DNA from: CAZNLS01 sp964573895 | GTDB taxonomy: Bacteria; Acidobacteriota; Aminicenantia; UBA2199 | Length of the DNA: 21,376 nucleotides | Assembly: GCA_964573895.1 (NCBI GenBank) | Contig: CAZNLS010000038.1 | Location: forward strand, 1 to 21,376 | Direction: 5' to 3' | Shown here: in pieces, positions 6,797-13,573 of the stretch | How the letters are laid out: the number at the start of each line of letters is the position of its first letter | Numbering within the stretch: position 1 is the stretch's first letter | Made by a program: the position numbers and the translations under genes | The notes under the pieces: generated by a model | Seen by the model: only the letters and a program-made list of their open reading frames with translations | Told to the model about the DNA's origin: nothing | The model's database searches: none

Positions 6797-6825
6797 CTCA
6801 TACCACAATCATAGCTGTTTGACAA
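6797..6825 (-). promoter_or_regulatory. Candidate promoter of the glycosyltransferase gene
   Basis: On the minus strand TTGTCA (6825-6820) and TATGAG (6802-6797) are 17 bp apart, with TGG directly before the -10 (extended -10). The predicted start is about two bases from the ATG at 6788. Confidence 0.45.
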
Positions 6826-6843
6826 GCAGGAGATAATAGTTGC

Positions 6844-6872
6844 TTGAATCGGTAAACTATATATGATAAAAT
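6844..6872 (+). promoter_or_regulatory. Sigma-70 promoter of the DUF1579 gene
   Basis: TTGAAT (6844-6849) and TAAAAT (6867-6872) with a 17-bp spacer, plus an extended -10 TGA at 6864-6866. The gene has a strong TAGGAGG site at 6884-6890 before its ATG at 6895. Confidence 0.65.
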
Positions 6873-6894
6873 AATCATTTAAATAGGAGGAAAA

Positions 6895-7634
6895 ATGAAA
6901 AAAATTATGATCTTAATACTGATTGTTTTTTTTGTTGCATTAGGATTAATTGGAAGTGACAAAAAAGCAGATGAAAAATTGATGATGGAGAAATGGCAAA
7001 AGTATGCAACCCCTAATGCCAATCATAAAGCTCTGGAATATTTCGCAGGAAAATGGAATACCGAATCGGATTTATGGATGAAGCCCGGGGATAAACCCAT
7101 CCATTCAACGGGAGTTTTTGTGAGTAAAATGATCATGGGCGGAAGATATCTCAAAGGCACGACAAAAGGAATTATGATGGGGATGCCGTTTGAGGGATTA
7201 AGCCTGATCGGATTCGATAATTTAAACAAAAAATATGTCGGTATCTGGATAGACAATACGGGGACCGGGATTTTTCCATTTGAAGGTACTTTAGATAAGT
7301 CCGGAAAAGTAAGAACGGACCTGGCCAACTGGGATGACTTTAGGACCGGTGGAAAGATGANNNNNNNNNNNNNNNNNNNNNNNNNNNNNNNNNNNNNNNN
7401 NNNNNNNNNNNNNNNNNNNNNNNNNNNNNNNNNNNNNNNNNNNNNNNNNNNNNNNNNNNNAAAGTAAGAACGGACCTGGCCAACTGGGATGACTTTAGGA
7501 CCGGTGGAAAGATGAAAGTGAAAATGGTCACTACGATATTGAGTAAAGAAAAGTATAAATTCGAGATGTTTACCAAAATGAGGAATTCGGAATTTAAATC
7601 CATGGAGATGATATATACAAGAGTAAAAAAATAG
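6895..7634 (+). CDS. Secreted DUF1579 family protein, interrupted by an assembly gap
   Basis: The signal peptide covers residues 1-21 (MKKIM, hydrophobic core, LIGS). The mature part carries the DUF1579 pattern: HKALEYFAGKWNTES (about 43-57), GGRYLKG (82-88), MPFEGLSLIGFDN (about 97-109) and a WIDNTGTG segment (about 118-125). The family is a small beta-barrel-like domain of unknown role. One hundred N at 7361-7460 split the gene. The 55 bases before and after the N-run are identical; merging them removes 155 bp, restores one frame through GKMKVKMV and gives a normal 194-residue protein ending in TAG at 7634. Taken literally, the N-run would shift the frame, so its length is arbitrary. The gene is probably intact, monocistronic, with its own promoter and terminator. 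Confidence 0.82.
7306..7360 (+). repeat. 55-bp sequence duplicated across the gap, left copy
   Basis: Identical, base for base, to 7461-7515. The copies flank the N-run exactly, which suggests two contig ends sharing one 55-mer rather than a real duplication. Confidence 0.95.
7361..7460. other. Assembly gap of exactly 100 N
   Basis: A round-number N-run of the kind scaffolding or submission software inserts for a gap of unknown length. Flanked by identical 55-bp ends, so the true distance is probably negative (the contigs overlap). Confidence 0.97.
7461..7515 (+). repeat. 55-bp sequence duplicated across the gap, right copy
   Basis: Perfect copy of 7306-7360, starting at the first base after the N-run. 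The reading frame of the DUF1579 protein continues from it without a break when the two copies are merged. Confidence 0.95.
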
Positions 7635-7650
7635 GCAGTGGATAAAATAC

Positions 7651-7677
7651 GGGGAAGAGAAATCTTCCCCTTTTTTT
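7651..7677 (+). terminator. Rho-independent terminator after the DUF1579 gene
   Basis: Perfect 8-bp stem GGGGAAGA (7651-7658) / TCTTCCCC (7663-7670) around a GAAA tetraloop, followed by seven T (7671-7677). The design matches the terminator at 2309-2337. Confidence 0.93.
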
Positions 7678-7678
7678 G

Positions 7679-7707
7679 TTGACATATATAACCAAAGAAG
7701 TTATATT
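7679..7707 (+). promoter_or_regulatory. Sigma-70 promoter of the SBP/GTPase/ABC/zinc-ribbon operon
   Basis: Consensus TTGACA (7679-7684), 17-bp spacer, TATATT (7702-7707). Transcription would begin near 7714. It lies two bases after the T-tract of the preceding terminator. Confidence 0.7.
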
Positions 7708-7737
7708 ATACTTATAAAAATGCAAGTGAGGGATCAA

Positions 7738-8964
7738 ATGAGTAACACTTATTTTCATATAGATCAGTCGCTTTTTGATATTACTTTAAAATATCCGGCG
7801 ACAATTCCCGTGTTTGTTTCCCAGGGATTCAATCAGTTGAAAGATGAAAAAAAAAGGAAGGATTTCGGTAAGACAATATCATTGAGAAATGCTCTTTTTT
7901 TTAGAAAATTAAATGTAGAAACATTTTCGAATCTTCTTATTGAAGCAATTGAGAATTCTGATCAAATCGATGGTGCATTAAAAGAATCTGCTAAAGATAT
8001 GGTCAAAATAGAGGGATTGCTTCCCTGTCCGGTCAGGCTGCCTTTGACTGAAGCTCTTGAGAAATTTATTTCAGATAAGAGTGGGGGAAATATAAAATTT
8101 GAGTTGAAAGCAGCCTCGATGGGTCTTGACTGGCTAAAAGAGATTCTGGTGAAAGAAAATGATCCCGGCAGGCTTTCCGATATATTTATCTCTGCCGGTT
8201 TTGATCTATTTTTTGATGAAAAACTTATGGGAAAATTTAAAAAAAAGGGAATATTCAATGATCTGTCAGGATTGAAGCAGCTTAACAGTGATTTCAGTAA
8301 CGGCTATATTGATCTGAAAGATCCGAAAGATCATTATTCCATAATCGGAGTAGTTCCTGCGGTATTTATGGTAAACACTACCGAGCTGAAAGGCAGAAAA
8401 ATCCCTGAAAGCTGGGAAGATATCCTTGATCCGGTATATGCAAACAGCGTCAGTCTCCCGATCGGCGATTTTGACCTGTTTAATGCCATACTTATCAATA
8501 TAAAGAACAGGTACGGATCCGATGGGGTCATATCGCTTGGAAAGAGTCTTCTTGAAAGTATGCATCCCTCCCAGATGGTGAAATCCCAAAACAAAAAAGA
8601 TAATAGACCTGCCGTAACAATAATGCCCTATTTCTTTACAAAAATGGCAAAAGAGGGTGGTCCTATGAAGGCTGTCTGGCCGAAAGACGGAGCGATAATA
8701 AGCCCGATTTTTATGTTGTCAAAAGATGAAAGAAGTGAATTACTTCGGCCGGTTGCCGAATTTTTTGCCTCTGTTGAAGTTGGAGAAATATTGTCTCACA
8801 AAGGGCTGTTCCCAAGCACCAATCCTGATGTAGATAACAAAATTAGCAAAAATAATAAATTTATGTGGATCGGCTGGGATCATATATACTCAAATGATAT
8901 TGCCCGGGAAATAAATGAGTGCGAAAAGTTGTTCATGGGTAGTCTCGCAAAGGAGGCAAATTGA
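7738..8964 (+). CDS. Cytosolic ABC substrate-binding-protein-like protein with N-terminal DUF1858-like domain
   Basis: 408 residues. The start at 7738 is preferred to the in-frame ATG at 7720 because GAGGG (7728-7732) precedes it and the likely transcript start (about 7714) leaves almost no leader for 7720. Residues 6-72 match the DUF1858-like pattern: LFDITLKYPATIPVFVSQGF, then KTISLRNAL and NVETFSNLL. From about residue 93 (GLLPCPVRLPLTEALEKF) the protein resembles type 2 periplasmic binding proteins of iron/spermidine-type ABC importers, including RKIPESWEDILDP and a C-terminal WIGWDH. There is no signal peptide, lipobox or membrane helix, so the product should stay in the cytosol. Its TGA overlaps the next start (TTGA). 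The ligand is unknown; C97 in the conserved-looking LPCP is a candidate metal or thiol contact. Confidence 0.75.
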   Translation: MSNTYFHIDQSLFDITLKYPATIPVFVSQGFNQLKDEKKRKDFGKTISLRNALFFRKLNVETFSNLLIEAIENSDQIDGALKESAKDMVKIEGLLPCPVRLPLTEALEKFISDKSGGNIKFELKAASMGLDWLKEILVKENDPGRLSDIFISAGFDLFFDEKLMGKFKKKGIFNDLSGLKQLNSDFSNGYIDLKDPKDHYSIIGVVPAVFMVNTTELKGRKIPESWEDILDPVYANSVSLPIGDFDLFNAILINIKNRYGSDGVISLGKSLLESMHPSQMVKSQNKKDNRPAVTIMPYFFTKMAKEGGPMKAVWPKDGAIISPIFMLSKDERSELLRPVAEFFASVEVGEILSHKGLFPSTNPDVDNKISKNNKFMWIGWDHIYSNDIAREINECEKLFMGSLAKEAN

Positions 8965-9662
8965 ACCTTGTAACATTTTCAGGACCTCCATCCTCCGGGA
9001 AAACTGCTGTGATTATTAAGACTATTTCATCCCTGAAGAACAGGGACCTGAGTGTAGGAGTGGTAAAATTTGATGCCCTTTCGACAGATGATGATATTTT
9101 ATATGAACGGATAGGAGTTCCGGTAAGAAAGGGACTGTCCGGTGCACTCTGTCCCGACCACTATTTTGTCAGCAATATAGAAGAGGTCGTAAAATGGGGG
9201 CAGGATAAGGACCTTGATCTGCTTATAACCGAAAGTGCAGGTCTCTGCAACCGCTGTTCTCCATATATAAAGGATATCAAAGCAGTCTGTGTTCTTGACA
9301 ACCTTAGTGGAATTAATACTCCGAAGAAGATTGGTCCAATGCTGAAAATGGCTGATATTGCGGTAATAACAAAGGGGGATATTGTTTCTCAGGCAGAGCG
9401 TGAAGTCTTTTCATCAAGAGTGAACCTTGTTAATCCCGGTGCTGTGATAATGCATGTGAATGGTCTTAATGGGCAGGGTTCATATGAACTTAGTACTTTA
9501 CTCTACAGTGAGGAGGATCATATAGATGATCTTAAAGGCAAAAAGTTGAGATTCAGCATGCCTGCAGCATTATGCTCATATTGTCTCGGAGAAACAAGAA
9601 TCGGAGAGTCATACCAGATGGGAAATGTGAAAAAAATGAATATATCGGGGGATGAGAATTGA
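8961..9662 (+). CDS. SIMIBI-class P-loop GTPase (HypB/UreG/CobW-like) with two CxxC pairs
   Basis: 233 residues starting at TTG 8961, four bases after AGGAGG and overlapping the previous TGA. Walker A is GPPSSGKT (8-15). VGVVKFDAL (32-40) and DLLITESAGLC (86-96) match switch and Walker B positions of G3E metallochaperone GTPases (compare 'ENVGNLVCP' of HypB). TKGD (137-140) replaces NKxD, the base-recognition motif. Cysteines C64, C96/C99 (CNRC) and C205/C208 (CSYC) could bind a metal. By family, HypB, UreG and CobW couple GTP hydrolysis to inserting nickel, cobalt or zinc into target enzymes. Here it sits between a substrate-binding-like protein and an ABC ATPase, so a role in delivering a metal or cofactor is plausible but unproven. 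Confidence 0.78.
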   Translation: MNLVTFSGPPSSGKTAVIIKTISSLKNRDLSVGVVKFDALSTDDDILYERIGVPVRKGLSGALCPDHYFVSNIEEVVKWGQDKDLDLLITESAGLCNRCSPYIKDIKAVCVLDNLSGINTPKKIGPMLKMADIAVITKGDIVSQAEREVFSSRVNLVNPGAVIMHVNGLNGQGSYELSTLLYSEEDHIDDLKGKKLRFSMPAALCSYCLGETRIGESYQMGNVKKMNISGDEN

Positions 9663-10678
9663 GAACAGTTGAAAGTCTGAAAAAAGTTGTGATCCTGAAA
9701 CTTCTTGGAGAGTATCCTTTTCTATCTTCCTATTTTTCGGACAATAACATAGGTATCTCCGGGAACGAGAATCGTACACTTGAAGAGTGGTTCAACTCAA
9801 TGGACGAAGAGGAACTGGAGGATCGAGCACTCGATAAAGAGACTTTTTTCTCAGGTTTAAAAGAATATATTGATCAGATGGCGGAATTTCTTGGTGAAGA
9901 GAATAACAAAATGATCGGTTCCCTGACAATTATTCCCGGGACAAATAAATCCGGCGAAAAAGAACAATGTGGAAATATTGAAATATCCGGCAGTGAAATA
10001 ATAGCAATAGTAGGACCGACCGGTTCAGGGAAGAGCAGGCTGCTCGCGGATATTGAGTGGGTTGCTCAGGAAGATACTCCTACGGGAAGAAAAATTCTAA
10101 TTAATGAAGAAGTTCCTGACCTGAAGTGGAGGTTTTCATCGGGAAACAGGCTGGTAGCGCAATTATCTCAAAATATGAATTTTGTTATTGATCTCTCCGT
10201 AAAAGAGTTTCTTGAACTTCATGCAAGAAGCAGGCTTGTTGAAAATGAACAATTTCTTATTGAAAAAATTATCAATGCGGCAAACGATCTTGCTGGAGAA
10301 AGTTTTGAACCTGATACTCCCGTTACAAGCCTGAGCGGAGGCCAGTCAAGGGCACTTATGATTGCAGATACTGCAATATTGAGTTCTTCACCAATAATCC
10401 TGATTGATGAGATTGAAAATGCGGGAATTGATAGAAAAAAGGCACTTGAGCTCTTAGTGAATGAGGATAAAATAGTCCTTATGGCTACTCATGATCCGCT
10501 ATTGGCTCTGATGGGAACTAAAAGAATTGTTATCAATAACGGGGGAATAGAAAAAATAATTACTACAACAGATGAGGAGAGAATTGTTCTCAAAAAACTT
10601 GAAAAAATTGATGATACAATAAGAAAGTTCAGAAAGAAGATGAGATACGGGAAGATCTTGTCCGAATCTGATCTATAG
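9659..10678 (+). CDS. Soluble ABC ATPase with an N-terminal DUF1858-like region
   Basis: 339 residues starting at TTG 9659 (TTGA overlap with the GTPase). The ABC domain occupies about residues 104-300: Walker A GPTGSGKS (119-126), Q-loop around Q168/Q171, signature LSGGQ (225-229), Walker B IILIDE (246-251, catalytic E251) and the H-loop H278 in ATHDP. All catalytic residues are intact. Residues 12-74 resemble the N-terminus of the binding protein two genes upstream: LGEYPFLSSYFSDNNI, then RTLEEW and LDKETFFSGLKEYI. No transmembrane segments exist here or in the neighbours, so this may not be a transporter; mechanochemical roles of soluble ABC proteins (as in SufC or component A2 of methyl-CoM reductase activation) are possible models. 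The C-terminal tail (about 310-339) is basic and helical. Confidence 0.8.
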   Translation: MRTVESLKKVVILKLLGEYPFLSSYFSDNNIGISGNENRTLEEWFNSMDEEELEDRALDKETFFSGLKEYIDQMAEFLGEENNKMIGSLTIIPGTNKSGEKEQCGNIEISGSEIIAIVGPTGSGKSRLLADIEWVAQEDTPTGRKILINEEVPDLKWRFSSGNRLVAQLSQNMNFVIDLSVKEFLELHARSRLVENEQFLIEKIINAANDLAGESFEPDTPVTSLSGGQSRALMIADTAILSSSPIILIDEIENAGIDRKKALELLVNEDKIVLMATHDPLLALMGTKRIVINNGGIEKIITTTDEERIVLKKLEKIDDTIRKFRKKMRYGKILSESDL

Positions 10679-10687
10679 GAGGAAAAA

Positions 10688-10930
10688 ATGCATGATGGAT
10701 GTGCAGGAAGTTTTGATAACGGCAAGCAGGTTGCAGATAAAGTCAGGATGATGGGTTTTGCATCACAACCGATGCCGATGCCGCTTGAGATTAAATGTGA
10801 AAATTGCGGGAACAATTTTTCCATGGAAAAGTTTGAATCAAAGTGTCCGGATTGCAGTATGGTATACGCTGTAACTCCCTGTCATGCTTTTGATGCTGAG
10901 AATGTCAGCGCCGCCGGAATAGATTATTAA
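10688..10930 (+). CDS. Small zinc-ribbon protein, last gene of the cytosolic SBP/ABC operon
   Basis: 80 residues, nine bases after the ATPase stop, with AGGAGG immediately before it (about 10678-10683). Four cysteines in two pairs, C37-x2-C40 and C53-x2-C56, form a rubredoxin/zinc-ribbon knuckle. C5 and the C65-H66 of 'VTPCHA' are additional possible ligands. The N-terminal MHDGCAGSF and the C-terminal AAGIDY look like conserved ends rather than random sequence. No enzyme motif is present. It probably binds zinc or iron and may act as an adaptor or metal donor for the GTPase/ATPase pair. I recall proteins with the same 'VTPCHA' ending next to such clusters in anaerobes, but cannot name the family. 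Confidence 0.7.
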   Translation: MHDGCAGSFDNGKQVADKVRMMGFASQPMPMPLEIKCENCGNNFSMEKFESKCPDCSMVYAVTPCHAFDAENVSAAGIDY

Positions 10931-10955
10931 TAATTCCTGTTATTAAGCTCATGAG

Positions 10956-10987
10956 TTGAAATTCATTTTCTGCTCATTTACTATTAT
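10956..10987 (+). promoter_or_regulatory. Candidate promoter of the VWA/SUMF1 operon
   Basis: TTGAAA (10956-10961) with TACTAT (10979-10984) at 17 bp, or TATTAT (10982-10987) at 20 bp. Either puts the transcript start at or within a few bases of the ATG at 10993, which has no Shine-Dalgarno sequence, so the mRNA may be leaderless. Confidence 0.4.
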
Positions 10988-10992
10988 ACCTG

Positions 10993-12216
10993 ATGAAACT
11001 TTGTGGAAGATATGTATTAAGTCTACTCTCTTTTCTCATTTTTTTATTTTCAGGTTTTACATTAATCTCAGCTGAAAAAGTTGGCGGTAACTTTTCTGAC
11101 TATTTTTCCTTATATGCTTTCAATGAGAAATGCGAACCTGTCCCGGGTCTTAGTGCAAATGATATTGAACTATATGTAAACGGGAAAAATATCGCATCAA
11201 AAAAGGGAGATTCTCCTTTTTTTACATTGAATACACCAACTCCCCATGAACATTTTGGGAAAATCACGATTATTGTAATTGATAATACGATATCTCCGGC
11301 TGAAATTTATTCAGCTTCCGAAAACATCGTTAAAAATATTTTAAGAAATGGAAAAGAATCCGACAGATTTATAATTTATACTTTTAATCCCCTGGAGGGT
11401 CTTGTAAAAACTACTGATATAAAAAAAAAGAATTATGATCCGAAATCATTACTTTTACAATCTGCTCCAAAGCCTGAAAAGTGGAGTGAAATGCTTTTTG
11501 GTAAAGAGAAAAAAAAAGATGATGATTCGAAAGGGATCAGGACAGTCAGAGATACTATCTATGGAATAAACAATAACAGCGGGAAAGGGATTGATCCTCT
11601 GTATATAAAAAAGCTTCAGAAGAAATATAGTGAAAGTCTTAAAGCCTTTGAGGAGGATTTGAAAAAGATTGGAGACGATTCAATATCTTTTTTGATTTCT
11701 GGAGCAGCAGATAAAAATATTTTTTATGATCCGCTTGATAAATTTGATTTGGAAAAAACAAAAAATCTGTTTGAAAAAAGCAGTATCGGTGTGAAAAAAA
11801 ACAGAAGTATCTGGAAGATGCTGTATGACCGTGAAAGCGAGGGAGGATTCGCAACACTATTCTCTATAGATATGATCCGGTATCTCAACACTATTGTTGA
11901 AAAACTTGTACAATCAGGTTCGATCTTTTTCAGAATCGGAAATATTCCTGCGGGCCCTGTCCAAAAAAATGATTCTGAAAAAATAAAAAAATTAAGACTG
12001 AATGACCCGGCATTATCTATCGGGAAAAAGTTAAAAAATGTTCCATTAGGTGCTGTCAATCTTGTGAACATTTTAACCAGTCAGAAATATATCCTCAAAT
12101 TTAAGTCCGGGAAGGATCATCAAAAGATGAGCATAGTAAAATTAAGATGTAAAAAAAGAGGAGTCTTTTTATTATATCCACGATATTTTCCAGGAGTAAA
12201 AAGTAGTGAGAATTGA
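10993..12216 (+). CDS. Secreted VWFA-related (TIGR03436-like) protein
   Basis: 407 residues with a signal peptide (residues 1-27, cleavage near ISA|EK). The segment PVPGLSANDIELYVNGK (about 49-65) and the C-terminal HQKMSIVKLRCKKRGVFLLYPRYF match the edges of 'VWFA-related Acidobacterial domain' proteins. In between lies a VWA-like core: KITIIVIDNTIS (90-101), where D97, T99 and S101 form a variant of the DxSxS metal site, and SDRFIIYTFNP (123-133). VWA domains bind proteins through a metal ion; here the second ligand is Thr instead of Ser. A charged insertion (about residues 145-245) separates the halves. The gene is overlapped by 11 bp by the SUMF1-domain gene, implying joint production of an envelope complex. 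Confidence 0.65.
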   Translation: MKLCGRYVLSLLSFLIFLFSGFTLISAEKVGGNFSDYFSLYAFNEKCEPVPGLSANDIELYVNGKNIASKKGDSPFFTLNTPTPHEHFGKITIIVIDNTISPAEIYSASENIVKNILRNGKESDRFIIYTFNPLEGLVKTTDIKKKNYDPKSLLLQSAPKPEKWSEMLFGKEKKKDDDSKGIRTVRDTIYGINNNSGKGIDPLYIKKLQKKYSESLKAFEEDLKKIGDDSISFLISGAADKNIFYDPLDKFDLEKTKNLFEKSSIGVKKNRSIWKMLYDRESEGGFATLFSIDMIRYLNTIVEKLVQSGSIFFRIGNIPAGPVQKNDSEKIKKLRLNDPALSIGKKLKNVPLGAVNLVNILTSQKYILKFKSGKDHQKMSIVKLRCKKRGVFLLYPRYFPGVKSSEN

Positions 12217-13495
12217 AGAGTACGGAAGAAAAATAGTTGCAGTTATTCTTGTTTTTTTTATTTTCACAATAAATATATCATTTCCGGATTCATCTCCCGA
12301 ATTAAATTATTATCAGAACGGGATAGATTTTTTTAAGAAAAAAAATTTTGAAGCCTCCCTTTGGAATTTTAACTCCTGCCTTGAAATGCTTAATTCTTCT
12401 AAGCCGGTTCTCAAAGCTAAGATCTATCTTTTTATTTCAGCCTGTTATGACAAAATGGAAGATAAAAAAATGGCTGAATACACTCTCAGATTACTGAAAG
12501 CTCATATGGACGATGAAGAGATAGAAGCAATACCTTTTATTGAGCAGGTATCTCCATTTTCTCTGCCCGGATATGACAAAATATTTAAGGGGACCGGACT
12601 TCGAATAAAAAATCTGATCGAAAAACCGAAAACAGGATTTAAGAAAAAAAAATCGCCTCTCCTCTGGATAATAGGAGGTATTGCAGCAGCAGCAGTTGTT
12701 GTTATAGCATTGGTCCTTTTGAAAAAGAAGAAAAAAAAGGCAAATGAAGAACTCTACAAAGACATCGAATGGGTATACGTCCCTACAGGGGATTTTTGGA
12801 TGGGAGATGATAAAAATATCGGCAGTTCGGATGAACGGCCTGTTCACAAAGTTAAACTTGACGGGTACTATATTTCAAAATACGAGATTACTTTTGAGCA
12901 GTATGACAGGTTTTGCGATGATTCAAGAAGAGCCAGACCGAGTGCAAGTATTTCAAATGTTTATAAAGTTCCGAGGGGGAAATATCCTGTTTTCAATATA
13001 ACCTGGGAAGATGCGGATGAATACTGCAAGTGGTTGACTCGAAAGAGCAACAGCTATATTCATCTTCCAACAGAAGCACAGTGGGAGAAGGCTGCAAGAG
13101 GGAATGACCAAAGAACTTATCCATGGGGTAACCAGGATCCGTCTCGTTCTCTTTGTAATGCCGGGGCTCCTTCAAACAATGCTGTTCCTGTAGTTGTAGG
13201 TTCCTACCCCTCCGGGGTTTCACCTTATGGAGCTTATGATATGGCGGGTAACGTAGCGGAATTCTGCAGTGACTGGTACGGATCTGATTATTACACATGG
13301 ACACCCTATATTAATCCGCCCGGACCTTCTTCAGGCTCATCAAGAGTAAGGAGGGGTGGGAGTTTTCTCTTTTCTGACGGTTCGGTAAGATCATCAGACA
13401 GGGGTGGTTTTCTAATGGTAAAAAAAGGTGCATCTATCGGATTTCGTCCTGTTAAAGAAGAGAAGGGAAACATTCTTGGGGAAAAATCAAAATAA
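12206..13495 (+). CDS. Membrane-anchored TPR-like/SUMF1 (FGE-sulfatase) domain protein without catalytic cysteines
   Basis: 429 residues, starting at GTG 12206 with AGGAG at 12192-12196. A signal-type helix (9-24) precedes a TPR-like region (about 31-100). A transmembrane helix (about 151-172) is flanked by Lys runs, and residues 188-416 form an FGE-sulfatase domain (PF03781-like): WVYVPTGDFWMGDD, HLPTEAQWEKAARG, YPWGNQ, YDMAGNVAEFCSDWY, VRRGGSF and IGFRPV. True formylglycine-generating enzymes carry two Cys after the RGGS motif; here the stretch reads FLFSDGSVRSSDRGGF, with none, so sulfatase activation is unlikely. Related domains serve as binding modules (C-type-lectin-like fold), in iron enzymes such as EgtB/PvdO, or attached to kinases. 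It follows the VWFA-like gene with an 11-bp overlap. Confidence 0.8.
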   Translation: MRIEEYGRKIVAVILVFFIFTINISFPDSSPELNYYQNGIDFFKKKNFEASLWNFNSCLEMLNSSKPVLKAKIYLFISACYDKMEDKKMAEYTLRLLKAHMDDEEIEAIPFIEQVSPFSLPGYDKIFKGTGLRIKNLIEKPKTGFKKKKSPLLWIIGGIAAAAVVVIALVLLKKKKKKANEELYKDIEWVYVPTGDFWMGDDKNIGSSDERPVHKVKLDGYYISKYEITFEQYDRFCDDSRRARPSASISNVYKVPRGKYPVFNITWEDADEYCKWLTRKSNSYIHLPTEAQWEKAARGNDQRTYPWGNQDPSRSLCNAGAPSNNAVPVVVGSYPSGVSPYGAYDMAGNVAEFCSDWYGSDYYTWTPYINPPGPSSGSSRVRRGGSFLFSDGSVRSSDRGGFLMVKKGASIGFRPVKEEKGNILGEKSK

Positions 13496-13517
13496 TCACT
13501 AAAATTTCTTCTAAATC

Positions 13518-13546
13518 TTGACATTATTGTTGGTTCATTCTATAAA
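13518..13546 (+). promoter_or_regulatory. Sigma-70 promoter of the ABC-2 exporter operon
   Basis: Consensus TTGACA (13518-13523), 17-bp spacer, TATAAA (13541-13546). Predicted start near 13553, then GGGGAG before the ATG at 13574. Confidence 0.75.
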
Positions 13547-13573
13547 TTTATTTTGTCTTTCGGGGAGAAAATA

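Noticed and set aside
7306..7515. Genuine tandem duplication inside the DUF1579 gene
   Set aside because: Copies are identical, exactly 55 bp and abut a round 100-N gap; merging them restores the frame, so an assembly overlap is the simpler explanation.
7023..7685. 220-codon minus-strand frame across the N-run
   Set aside because: It is the complement of the DUF1579 gene and continues only because N is read through.
10927..10944. AT-only inverted repeat after the zinc-ribbon gene as a terminator
   Set aside because: TAATAA/TTATTA has no G-C pairs and no T-tract after it, so it would not terminate transcription efficiently.
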